Shown here one piece after another: positions 27,650 to 35,671 of a stretch of DNA of 64,000 bases. Within the stretch, counting starts at the first letter, position 1, and every line of letters starts with the position of its first letter. The DNA comes from Cryobacterium breve (GTDB lineage Bacteria > Actinomycetota > Actinomycetes > Actinomycetales > Microbacteriaceae). The DNA lies in the NCBI RefSeq assembly GCF_004402375.1, contig NZ_SOGJ01000015.1, positions 164,007-228,006 of the forward strand, read 5' to 3'. Below the pieces are notes generated by a model that did no database searches, was not told the origin of the DNA, and saw only the letters and a list, made by a program, of their open reading frames with translations. Position numbers and translations under genes: made by a program.

Positions 27650-28967
27650 TGCCGGTCCTCCGTCCGTGGTGCAGCGGGATGCTTCCCGTGGTCAGTTCGG
27701 TGCGGGCCTCGGCCCGGCGGCGCACGTCGTCGTTTCCGTCATGGCTGCGCCAGTCGTCGGGCAGCAGAAAGTCGAGGACGTCGTCAACCGTCACCACGCC
27801 GACAAGTCGGTGGTTCTCGTCGACCACGGGAACGGAGACGAGGTCGTAGCTGGCGAGGATGCGGGTGACCTCCGCTGCCGAGGTGTCGGCGGTGACGGGA
27901 TCGAGACCCTGGTCCAGCAGCGTGCCGAGCCGTTCGTGGGGCGGGTAGCGCAGCATCCGTTGGAAATGCACCATGCCGAGGAAGCGGCCGGTGGGCGGCT
28001 CGTAGGGCGGCAGGGTGACGCAGATGGCCGCGCCGAGCGCCGGCGCGAGGTCGTGGCGACGGATGAGCGCGAGCCCCTCCGCGACCGTGGCGTCGGCCGA
28101 GACGATGATCGGCTCGGTCGTCATCAGGCCGCCGGCGGTGTCCGGGGCGTAGGTGAGCAGGAAGCGCACGTCGTCCGCTTCCTCCGGCTCCATCAGGTCC
28201 AGCAGCTGTTCGCCGAGTTCCTCCGGCAGCTGGGCGATCAGGTCGGCGGCATCGTCGGGTTGCATGTGGTCGAGCACGTCGGCGGCGCGCGCGTCGCCGA
28301 GCCGGGTCAGGATGCTGACCTGCTCGCTTTCCGGCATCTCCTCGAGGGCATCGGCGAGGCGGCCGTCGGGGAGCTCGCCCGCAACTTCGTGCATGCGCTC
28401 CGGCGGCAGGTCGAGCAGGGTGTTCGCCAGGTCGGCGGGCTTGAGGTCGGAGTAGGTGGCGATGAGCTGCTCGGCCGACTGGGCCTGACCCTCGGTGGTC
28501 TGCTCGCGCACCCCTCCCCAGTCGGTGAAGGTCGTGGCGCCCTTCGCAAAGAGCGACAGGCTGGTCTTGGGACGGCGCACGAAGAGCTGGCTGATCGCCC
28601 AGCCGCCCTGCGGCAGCTCCTCGATCGAGACGTCCTCGATGGTCGCCTCACCGGAAGCGTCGTTGAAGACGACCGTGCGGCCGAGCATCTCGGCGATGAC
28701 GCGCACCTCGCCGCCGCGCTGCTCGAAGCGGCGAACATTGATCAGGCCGGTGGTGATGATCTGGCCCGATCCGATGCTGGTGACGCGCCCGATGGACACG
28801 AAAACGCGTCGCTTGCCCGGGATCTCAACGATCAGGCCGACGACGAGGGGCGGGTCGTTTTTTCGATAGACCACCAGCACGTCGCGCACCTTTCCCACGC
28901 GGTCTCCCGCGGGGTCGAAAACGGTACACCCGGCCAAACGGGCAACGAAGACTCTGGTGGCAGACAC
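27636..28967 (-). CDS. PRC-barrel, MgtE-N and CBS domain protein without a channel
   Basis: The 443-residue soluble protein has a PRC-barrel-like N-terminal part (VGKVRDVLVVYRK...), an MgtE_N-type helical domain (about 180–290; LADALEEMPESEQVSIL, DDAADLIAQLPEE) and a paired CBS domain (about 300–420; SVPVVDENHRLVGVVTVDDVLDFL). The membrane domain of true MgtE magnesium channels is absent. It may be a magnesium or nucleotide sensor. GTG 28967 lies six bases after TAGATT, a leaderless arrangement. It is the first gene of the operon with DUF1003 and mrp. Confidence 0.9.
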   Translation of the reverse strand: MSATRVFVARLAGCTVFDPAGDRVGKVRDVLVVYRKNDPPLVVGLIVEIPGKRRVFVSIGRVTSIGSGQIITTGLINVRRFEQRGGEVRVIAEMLGRTVVFNDASGEATIEDVSIEELPQGGWAISQLFVRRPKTSLSLFAKGATTFTDWGGVREQTTEGQAQSAEQLIATYSDLKPADLANTLLDLPPERMHEVAGELPDGRLADALEEMPESEQVSILTRLGDARAADVLDHMQPDDAADLIAQLPEELGEQLLDLMEPEEADDVRFLLTYAPDTAGGLMTTEPIIVSADATVAEGLALIRRHDLAPALGAAICVTLPPYEPPTGRFLGMVHFQRMLRYPPHERLGTLLDQGLDPVTADTSAAEVTRILASYDLVSVPVVDENHRLVGVVTVDDVLDFLLPDDWRSHDGNDDVRRRAEARTELTTGSIPLHHGRRTGNGPS

Positions 28968-28979
28968 AGTACAAATCTA
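28968..28979 (-). promoter_or_regulatory. Leaderless −10 box of the CBS-protein operon
   Basis: On the minus strand TAGATT is followed by six bases (TGTACT) and the GTG start. Confidence 0.6.
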
Positions 28980-29021
28980 GGCCACCTTCAGGGCAGATCG
29001 GTCCTGTGAAAGAATGGGCGC

Positions 29022-29594
29022 ATGAGCAATCAGAGCCCCTTCGGCGGGCGCAGGGCCGCATTGTTCCCCGTTCTACCCAAAGGGGAGGTGCTCGCGACCT
29101 ACGCCACCTATGGTGAGGCGCAGGAAGCCGTGGACACGCTGGCGAAGTCCGACTTCCCGGTGAAGCAGGTTTCGATCCTCGGGAATGACCTCAAGAGTGT
29201 CGAGCGGGTCACCGGGAAGCTCACCTGGGGGCGCGTTGCACTCGCCGGTGCGGCCTCTGGCGCATGGCTGGGCGTGTTCTTCGGACTGCTGTTCTTCATT
29301 TTCTCGCCCGACGGCGCCGGCCTGCCGTTCGTCTTCGCTGCGGTCATGATCGGCGCCGGGTTCGGCATGCTGTTCGGGGTGGTCAGTGCCGCGCTCAATC
29401 GCCGTCGCCGCGATTTCACATCCACCATGCAGGTGATTGCCAGCAACTATCAGGTGATCGTCGATGGCGCTCTCGTCAATCGCGCCCGCAATCTGCTCAC
29501 CGGGCACGCGCAGGCCGATGTGGCGGTCCCGACCCCGCCGCATCCGTCGGAGCCGCCGCATGCCCAGGAGCCGCCCGCCGCGCCGCCTGCGTAA
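29022..29594 (+). CDS. General stress protein 17M-like membrane protein
   Basis: The 190-residue protein begins with a YflT/GSP17M-like domain (LATYATYGEAQEAVDTLAKSDFPVKQVSILGNDLKSVERV), then two Gly-rich membrane helices (about 75–125), and ends in a Pro/Ala-rich tail. Homologues are stress-induced in Bacillus, but no activity is known. It is divergent from the CBS-protein operon, as in mycobacteria. AAGAAT lies six bases before the ATG, close to the leaderless pattern. A hairpin-forming repeat follows the gene. Confidence 0.85.
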   Translation: MSNQSPFGGRRAALFPVLPKGEVLATYATYGEAQEAVDTLAKSDFPVKQVSILGNDLKSVERVTGKLTWGRVALAGAASGAWLGVFFGLLFFIFSPDGAGLPFVFAAVMIGAGFGMLFGVVSAALNRRRRDFTSTMQVIASNYQVIVDGALVNRARNLLTGHAQADVAVPTPPHPSEPPHAQEPPAAPPA

Positions 29595-29633
29595 CCGCTT
29601 CCGAGCTCACCCACGCTCCGCCTCCAAACGGCC

Positions 29634-29692
29634 GCGAGTGCGGGTAAATCGTCGGTATGAGTTGCTCAAACCGGCGATTCGCCCGCACTCGC
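29634..29692. repeat. Palindromic intergenic hairpin element
   Basis: GCGAGTGCGGGTAAATCG (29634–29651) is matched at 16 of 18 positions by the inverse of 29675–29692, with a second inner stem. It lies between convergent genes and may end transcription both ways. Confidence 0.75.
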
Positions 29693-29710
29693 GTGCGGGA
29701 TTCTGGACCG

Positions 29711-31252
29711 TCAGGCGGTGAGTGCGGCGATCCAGGCCTCGACGGCCTCGGAGGTGCGGGGGATGCCGGCGGACAGGTTCTCGGGGCCGTCCGCGGTGAT
29801 CAGGATGTCGTCTTCGATCCGCACGCCGATGCCGCGGTATTCCGCCGGCACGGTCAGGTCGTCGGGTTGGAAGTAGAGGCCGGGCTCGATGGTGAACACC
29901 ATGCCGGGCTCGATCACGCCGTCCATGTACATCTCGCGCCGCGCCTGGGCGCAGTCGTGCACGTCGAGGCCGAGGTGGTGGCTGGTGCCGTGCACCATGT
30001 AGCGGCGGTGGTGGCCATTGTCGGGCAGAAGCGCCTCCTCGGCGGTGACGGGCAGCATGCCCCACGCGGCCGTGTGGTGCGCGATGACCGCCATCGCCGC
30101 GGCGTGCACGTCGCGGAACACCGCCCCGGGCACGGCCACCGCGAACGCCGCATCCGCTGCCTCGCGCACCGCGTCGTACACGCGGCGCTGTACGTCGGTG
30201 AAGGTGCCGTCCACCGGGAGGGTGCGCGTGATGTCGGCCGTGTAGTAGCTGTCGACCTCGACGCCGGCGTCGATCAGGATCAGATCGCCGGGCACGACGG
30301 CGCCGTCGTTGCGGGTCCAGTGCAGAATGCAGGCGTGGGGGCCGGATGCCGCGATCGTGTCGTAACCGACGGCGTTGCCATCCGAGCGGGCGCGGGTGTT
30401 GAACACGCCCTCGACCAGGCGTTCGCCGCGCTGGTGGGCGCTCGAGCGGGGGAGATCCCTGATGACGTCTTCGAAACCGCGCCCGGTGGCCGCGACCGCG
30501 AGGCGCATCTGGGCTATCTCATAGTCATCCTTGACCAGGCGCAGCTCCGACAGCCCGCGGGCGAACTGCTCGTCGGCGGCGTGGTCGCCGTTGACCTCGA
30601 GGCTGAAGGGAGAGTCGGACGCGTCGGTCGTGAGCACCTTCTCGGCCGCGAACCGCAAGCGGCCCTCGTCGACTTCGGTGGTGAAGATCGGGTCCGCTTC
30701 CCGGAGCACGAGAGTCTCGGTGTCGATGGTGTTCATGACGAGGGCCAGATCGGCGATGCCGCGCACCTGCAGCCCGAGGTCGCTGGCGACCTGCGCGATC
30801 GAAGGTCGTGGCCCGATCCAGAACTCACCGATATCGGGGTTGGCGTAGAACTCGTCCGAGTCGCGGCCGGCGCGCTCGCGGAAGTAGAGCGTGGCGTCGT
30901 GCCCGGTCGCGGTGGGCTCGAGCACGAGCACGGCGCCGGGCTCGGTGTCGCTGCCCCAGCCGGTCAGGTGGGCGAACGCGGAGTGGGCGCGGAAGGCGTA
31001 GTCGGTGTCATTGGAGCGCTGTTTGAGGCGGCCCGCCGGGATGATCAACCGCTGCCCGGGGTGGATCGCGGAGAGGCGGTCGCGGCGTGCACTCGCGAAC
31101 GGCGCCTGCTCACGGGCCGGCGGCAGCGTCTCGGTGCGCTCGGCCCAATCGCTGGAGATGTATGCCTTGAATCCGGCTGAGCCGGGTGTGGTCGAGCGGT
31201 TCTCGTTCGATCGGGGAGCAGGGGTGATCGCTGTTTCGCTGGAATAGGCCAT
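29711..31252 (-). CDS. Xaa-Pro aminopeptidase (aminopeptidase P, M24B)
   Basis: The protein of about 513 residues has an N-terminal AMP_N domain and a C-terminal pita-bread metallopeptidase domain. Metal-site motifs are visible: LILIDAGVEVDSYYTADITRT (two Asp), HHLGLDVHD (His), PGMVFTIEPGLYF (Glu) and GIGVRIEDDILIT (Glu). It removes N-terminal residues before proline in the cytoplasm. The start is uncertain: ATG 31252 (MAYSSE) was chosen, but an ATG at 31267 and a GTG at 31279 are in frame and none has a good ribosome-binding site. Confidence 0.93.
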   Translation of the reverse strand: MAYSSETAITPAPRSNENRSTTPGSAGFKAYISSDWAERTETLPPAREQAPFASARRDRLSAIHPGQRLIIPAGRLKQRSNDTDYAFRAHSAFAHLTGWGSDTEPGAVLVLEPTATGHDATLYFRERAGRDSDEFYANPDIGEFWIGPRPSIAQVASDLGLQVRGIADLALVMNTIDTETLVLREADPIFTTEVDEGRLRFAAEKVLTTDASDSPFSLEVNGDHAADEQFARGLSELRLVKDDYEIAQMRLAVAATGRGFEDVIRDLPRSSAHQRGERLVEGVFNTRARSDGNAVGYDTIAASGPHACILHWTRNDGAVVPGDLILIDAGVEVDSYYTADITRTLPVDGTFTDVQRRVYDAVREAADAAFAVAVPGAVFRDVHAAAMAVIAHHTAAWGMLPVTAEEALLPDNGHHRRYMVHGTSHHLGLDVHDCAQARREMYMDGVIEPGMVFTIEPGLYFQPDDLTVPAEYRGIGVRIEDDILITADGPENLSAGIPRTSEAVEAWIAALTA

Positions 31253-31339
31253 GGTCCATTGTCCCATTGACGCGCCCACGGCGTCTGTTCCGGCCCGGAG
31301 CGACCGGCGAAACTAGCTCGCCGTGGCCGAAACAGGCAG

Positions 31340-32371
31340 TTACCGGGCCGCGAGCGTGGCGACGATCGGGCGGTGGTCGCTGCCGGCGTCGTCCTCCGAG
31401 TCGATCACACTCATGCTCTGCACCTGCCAGTTCGGTGTGGCCAGCACGTGGTCGATCGGTGAGCCGAGAAGGGCCGGGGCGAAAGTCGGCCAGGTGCCGA
31501 CGGCCCCCGATCCGGTCGCCAGGGCGGCATCCCGACAGTCTCCGAGAACGGCACCGGCGGTTGCCTCACGGCCGCTCAGGTGGTCGACCGTCGCGTTGAA
31601 ATCCCCGGCCATGATCACGTTCTCGCCCGTGCACTGCTCGGCGAGCCAGTCCAGGTCGGAGCGCCAGTTGGACATCTCCCAACGGATGGGCGCCACGGCG
31701 TGCACCGCGATGATGGTCGGGCCCGTGCGGTCGGCGGGTGTCGCGACGACGGTCGGCAGCACGTTGGTGTTGCCGGGTGGGCCGGAGCCGGCCTCGTTGC
31801 TGACCGTGTAGTCGCCGAGGTCGGGGCTGATCAACAGGGTCGTGGAGCGCGCCTTGGAGATCTGGTCGAACGCGAGGGTATGCACCCACATCGGGCGTCC
31901 GGCGTCGCGCATGGCCTCCGCAACGGCTTCCCCGGTGGCCTCGGTGGTCTCCGGCAGGGCGACCACGTCGGCGTTCTGCTCGAGGGCGAGATCGGCGATG
32001 GCGGCGGCGCCGGGCTCGTCACCGAGCGTGTTCCAACTGAGCACAGTGACGGCATCCGTGGTCTCGGCGACGGGCGCCGAGGCAGGAGCGCCGACACCGC
32101 GGACGGCCAGGACGCCGGCGTTTCCCACGCCGAAGAGCAGGAGGAGCACGACCAGCCCGCCGGCCAGCCGACGGACCGGGCGGAACAGGACGTAGATCGG
32201 CAGGAGCAGGGCGATCAGGACGATCGACACGGCCACGGCAGTCCCGCGCAGGGAAACGGCGTGCGCGGCCACCCAGGTGTTCTGCAGGCCGAACAGCTGC
32301 GGCCAGCCCAGCACGAGCAGCACGGCGGCGGTCGCGCCGAGGAACAGGGTGCGGAGGAGTCGATTCAACAT
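31340..32371 (-). CDS. Membrane-anchored endonuclease/exonuclease/phosphatase family protein
   Basis: The 343-residue protein has three N-terminal membrane helices (about 5–95). An exposed EEP domain follows with VLSWNTLGDE, the metal glutamate region VVALPETTE, GDFNAT and the final SDHRPIVA. Family members cleave phosphodiesters in nucleic acids, inositides or sphingomyelin. The helices place the active domain outside the membrane, which argues against a DNA-repair role. ATG 32371 is preceded by TAGCGT eight bases upstream. It is divergent from the PHP gene. Confidence 0.88.
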   Translation of the reverse strand: MLNRLLRTLFLGATAAVLLVLGWPQLFGLQNTWVAAHAVSLRGTAVAVSIVLIALLLPIYVLFRPVRRLAGGLVVLLLLFGVGNAGVLAVRGVGAPASAPVAETTDAVTVLSWNTLGDEPGAAAIADLALEQNADVVALPETTEATGEAVAEAMRDAGRPMWVHTLAFDQISKARSTTLLISPDLGDYTVSNEAGSGPPGNTNVLPTVVATPADRTGPTIIAVHAVAPIRWEMSNWRSDLDWLAEQCTGENVIMAGDFNATVDHLSGREATAGAVLGDCRDAALATGSGAVGTWPTFAPALLGSPIDHVLATPNWQVQSMSVIDSEDDAGSDHRPIVATLAAR

Positions 32372-32433
32372 GTCCGACAACGCTAGACGACCTGGCTGGG
32401 AAGCCTTCGGCCGGGCCGGACCTACCGTCCAAC

Positions 32434-32445
32434 TAGCATGGGGGA
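32434..32445 (+). promoter_or_regulatory. Leaderless −10 box of the PHP gene
   Basis: TAGCAT, six bases (GGGGGA), then ATG. The surrounding bases are nearly identical to those before the NUDIX gene at 61367. Confidence 0.65.
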
Positions 32446-33315
32446 ATGTCAGGTGCACGACGATTCAGAGATCCGATCGACCTGCACACCCATTCGAGCG
32501 TGTCGGACGGCACGGAAACCCCGTCCCAGCTCGTGCGGGCCGCCGTGGCTGCCGGCCTCGGCACGGTAGCGCTGACCGATCACGACTCCACGGCCGGCTG
32601 GGCCGAGGCGAGTGCCGCAGCCCGCGCCGCGGGCATCACCCTCATTCCCGGTATGGAATTCAGTACCCGGGTCGGCTACGCCAGCGTGCACCTCCTCGCG
32701 TACCTGTTCGATCCGTCCAACGCCGGCATCGTGGCCGAAACCGCCCGGGTGCGCCAGGCCCGGCTCGTGCGCGCCGAGCAGATGGTGGAACGCATCGGCG
32801 TGGACTACGCCCTCACCTGGGACGACGTGCTCGCACAGACCACACCGGATGCGACCGTCGGACGCCCGCACATCGCTGACGCCCTGGTGGCACGCGGCCT
32901 CGCACTCACCCGGAGTGAGGCGTTCGCCGGGATCCTGCACTGGGAGGCCGGCTACTATCAGCCGCACTATGCGCCCGACCCGCTCCGGGCCATCACACTC
33001 GTGCGGGCGGCCGGGGGAGTGCCGGTGATCGCCCACCCCGCGACGCGCGGGGTGGACGATGTCATCGCCGAGGCGCAGTTGGCGAAGCTGACCGATGCCG
33101 GCCTGTTCGGCCTCGAACTGGAACACCGGGAGAACAGGCCGGAGGCGAAGGCCCGCCTGTATGCGCTCGCAGAGAAGTACGGGCTTTTCGTGACCGGTTC
33201 CAGCGACTACCACGGCGAGGGCAAACCCAACCGCCTGGGCGAGAACACCACGGATCCCGAGGTGCTCGACCGCATCATCGAGCAGGGTGCGGGCTCACCG
33301 CCCATTTTCGGTTAG
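32446..33315 (+). CDS. PHP-domain phosphoesterase (RNase AM/nucleoside-bisphosphatase type)
   Basis: The 289-residue protein shows the PHP metal motifs DLHTHSSVSDGT (12–23), ALTDHDST, the region around IPGMEFST, VIAHPATRG and SSDYHGEG near the end. Length and layout match the YciV/RNase AM group, which removes 5' nucleotides or dephosphorylates 3',5'-nucleoside bisphosphates. It is cytoplasmic. ATG 32446 fits the leaderless box at 32434; the GGGGGA before it is too close to act as a normal ribosome-binding site. Confidence 0.92.
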   Translation: MSGARRFRDPIDLHTHSSVSDGTETPSQLVRAAVAAGLGTVALTDHDSTAGWAEASAAARAAGITLIPGMEFSTRVGYASVHLLAYLFDPSNAGIVAETARVRQARLVRAEQMVERIGVDYALTWDDVLAQTTPDATVGRPHIADALVARGLALTRSEAFAGILHWEAGYYQPHYAPDPLRAITLVRAAGGVPVIAHPATRGVDDVIAEAQLAKLTDAGLFGLELEHRENRPEAKARLYALAEKYGLFVTGSSDYHGEGKPNRLGENTTDPEVLDRIIEQGAGSPPIFG

Positions 33316-33334
33316 GTCGGCCTCCGACACGAAA

Positions 33335-33366
33335 AAAGGTGAGCAGAGGATTCTCTGCCCACCTTT
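33335..33366. terminator. Bidirectional terminator between the PHP and PTS genes
   Basis: AAAGGTG-A-GCAGAG (33335–33348) pairs with CTCTGC-C-CACCTTT (33353–33366). On the minus strand it runs into CCTTTTTT; on the plus strand into CTTTCTTCT. Confidence 0.85.
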
Positions 33367-33380
33367 CTTCTCGGTGTGTC

Positions 33381-35435
33381 CTACTTGGCGCCGACCGTGA
33401 TGAGCGGGCTTCCGACCGTCACGTGTCCTGACGCCGCCTGGTCGACCGATCCGAACTTCTTGGGGTTCGTCACGAGCACCGGGGTGATCAGCGAGTAGCC
33501 GGCCGCCTCGATCACCGTGCGGTCGAAGGTCACCAGCGGGGTGCCAGCCTCGACCCGGTCGCCAGCGGCGACCTTGACGGCGAAGCCCTTGCCGGCCAGG
33601 TTCACGGTGTCGATGCCCACGTGAATGAGCAGTTCAACACCGTTGTCGAGCCGCAACCCGAAGGCGTGGCCGGTCGGCTGGGCAACGAGGACCTTGCCCG
33701 CACCAGGTGCGTACACGGTGTCCTCGGTCGGGTCGATTCCGACGCCGAGACCGACGATTCCCTTGCTGAAAACGGGGTCCGGAACGTCGGCCAGAGGAAC
33801 GACGATGCCGGCGACGGGCGAACCGATCGTGGCCAGTACGGTGGCAACAGCGGTAGCTGTGCCTGTGCCGGTGCCGGTTCCGGTTCCTGCGATACCTGCG
33901 GTAACCGGGGCGGCGATGGTCGAGACAGGAGCTGCCTCCTCGGTCGCGACGGTTTCCGAAGCCTGAGCGGCGGCGAATTCCGCCTTCTGCTCTGGCGTCT
34001 TGTAACCGGAGAGGATCACGAGGATCATCGCGGTGAAGAAGGATGCGCCGACGGCACCCGCGTACAGCGGGATGTTGTCGAACGCGGGGATGGTCAACAG
34101 CGAGGTGAAGACGAATGCACTGGTCTTCACGCCGCCGCCCAGGCCGATGATGACGCCACCGACGAGGCAACCCACGAGCATCCGTGGGTAGATGCGCTTG
34201 AACCGCAGGTGGATGCCATAGAGCGACGGCTCAGAGATGCCACCCAGGAGACCGGCCGCGAGCGCGCCGGTGGCCGTCTGCTTCATCAGGCGGTCCTTTT
34301 CGCGAATGGAGAGGAACAGAACGCCTGCAGTGGCACCGAAGCACGCGAAGTTCCAGGCGCCCATGGGGCCCTGGATGAAGTCATAGCCGAGGGACTGGAT
34401 GTTGAGCAGCATGATCGCATTGAGCGGCCAGTGCAGTCCGAGCGGAACCATGAACGGGTAGGCCAGCGGGATGACGACCGCGAAGATGAACGGCGAGAAG
34501 TCGTTGATCGACTTAAGGAAGTTGCCGAGTCCGGCGCCTCCGTAGACGCCCATCGGGCCGATCAGGAAGGCGGTCAGCGGGATCATGATCAGCATGCTGA
34601 GGAACGGCACGAAAATCAGCTGAACGCTCGCGGGGATGATCTTCTTCAGATACTTGGTCAGCAAGCCGAGCACGACCGCCATGAGCAGTGGCGGGAACAC
34701 CTGCGAGCTGTAGTCGGTGACGGTCAGCGGAAGACCGAAGATCTGCACGACTGCTGCCTTGCCACCGAATACGGTCTCTGCGCCGTCGGTGAGTCCGAGA
34801 GCGTTGAAGCCGGGGAGCATGACGACGGCCATGATGCCGAAACCGACCCACGGGTCGGCACCGAGCCGCTTGGACGCGTTGTAGGCGACCATCAGCGGCA
34901 GGAAGACGAACACGCCCTGCCACATCAGGTTGATGAACTGCCAGGACGGGTCGAGTGTGACGCCCGGCGCGTTCCAGGACGGGATGACCTCAAGGGTCGC
35001 CATCAGGGCCATGAAGGTGATGAAGAGGGAAGCGCCGAGCAGGGCGCCGAGGATCGGGCGGAAGGAGTCCGAGAGGATCTCGAAGAACGTGTCCAGCCCG
35101 GAGAACTTTCCGCGCGGTCCCTTCGCGCGTTCCGCGGCCTTGACATCGGCGATGACGTCGCCTGTTTCGTGGTCGCCGGCGTGCTTCTTCATCCCGGGCA
35201 GCGCCATAATGTCGTTGTACACGGTCTCGACGGCCCCGCCGATGACAACCTGGTAGCGGTTGCCGGTCTGGGGAACTGCGCCGAGCACCACCGGCAGAGC
35301 CTCGACGGCCGCCTGGTCGATTCCCGATGCGTCCTTGAGGGTGAAGCGCAGCCGGGTGGCACAGTGCGTGAGGCCGACGACGTTCTCGGCCCCTCCAATA
35401 CTATTAATTATGTCTGCAGCGGGTTGTGATGCCAC
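33381..35435 (-). CDS. PTS sugar permease EIIBCA, beta-glucoside/sucrose type
   Basis: The 684-residue protein combines all three membrane-complex domains. EIIB has its phosphorylated Cys25 in THCATRLRF; EIIC (about 100–490) has about ten helices; EIIA has its phospho-histidine 605 in LLIHVGIDTV. It imports and phosphorylates a beta-glucoside, sucrose or trehalose-like sugar; the exact one is unclear. The B-C-A order matches BglF. A Gly-Thr repeat in the C–A linker is unusual. GTG 35435 has AAGGAG upstream. A palindrome at 35538 may be its operator; no glycosidase or antiterminator gene is adjacent. Confidence 0.93.
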   Translation of the reverse strand: MASQPAADIINSIGGAENVVGLTHCATRLRFTLKDASGIDQAAVEALPVVLGAVPQTGNRYQVVIGGAVETVYNDIMALPGMKKHAGDHETGDVIADVKAAERAKGPRGKFSGLDTFFEILSDSFRPILGALLGASLFITFMALMATLEVIPSWNAPGVTLDPSWQFINLMWQGVFVFLPLMVAYNASKRLGADPWVGFGIMAVVMLPGFNALGLTDGAETVFGGKAAVVQIFGLPLTVTDYSSQVFPPLLMAVVLGLLTKYLKKIIPASVQLIFVPFLSMLIMIPLTAFLIGPMGVYGGAGLGNFLKSINDFSPFIFAVVIPLAYPFMVPLGLHWPLNAIMLLNIQSLGYDFIQGPMGAWNFACFGATAGVLFLSIREKDRLMKQTATGALAAGLLGGISEPSLYGIHLRFKRIYPRMLVGCLVGGVIIGLGGGVKTSAFVFTSLLTIPAFDNIPLYAGAVGASFFTAMILVILSGYKTPEQKAEFAAAQASETVATEEAAPVSTIAAPVTAGIAGTGTGTGTGTATAVATVLATIGSPVAGIVVPLADVPDPVFSKGIVGLGVGIDPTEDTVYAPGAGKVLVAQPTGHAFGLRLDNGVELLIHVGIDTVNLAGKGFAVKVAAGDRVEAGTPLVTFDRTVIEAAGYSLITPVLVTNPKKFGSVDQAASGHVTVGSPLITVGAK

Positions 35436-35537
35436 CTGGATCTCCTTATGGTGTTCGCGCTTAACGTGTCATTCCCGCGTGGTGCAGGTCAGCGCGAACC
35501 CAGGGGCCGGCTGAGGCAATCGTGTCGATTTTCAATG

Positions 35538-35552
35538 ATCGTTAGCAACGAT
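35538..35552. promoter_or_regulatory. Candidate operator upstream of the PTS gene
   Basis: ATCGTT-AGC-AACGAT is a perfect 6-3-6 palindrome about 100 bases upstream of the PTS start in AT-richer DNA. It resembles GntR- or LacI-family sites; the regulator is not in the window. Confidence 0.5.
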
Positions 35553-35626
35553 AACGGTTTTTGACCACGATGGAATAAAAGTAATACTTTTTCTGTGCGT
35601 CGGCCCGTGTTCGGGCGGGCAAACGT

Positions 35627-35656
35627 AAAGCGCCCCCGCCGAAGCGGGGGCGCTTT
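35627..35656 (-). terminator. Terminator of the DEAD-box helicase gene
   Basis: A perfect 13-bp stem AAAGCGCCCCCGC/GCGGGGGCGCTTT with a four-base loop. On the minus strand it is followed by a TTTACGTTT tract. Confidence 0.85.
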
Positions 35657-35671
35657 CCGAGCGAGGCGGCC

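Noticed and set aside
33621..35429. 602-residue plus-strand frame across the PTS gene
   Set aside because: The minus-strand PTS protein has all catalytic residues; the opposite frame is an Asp/Glu/Arg-rich shadow.
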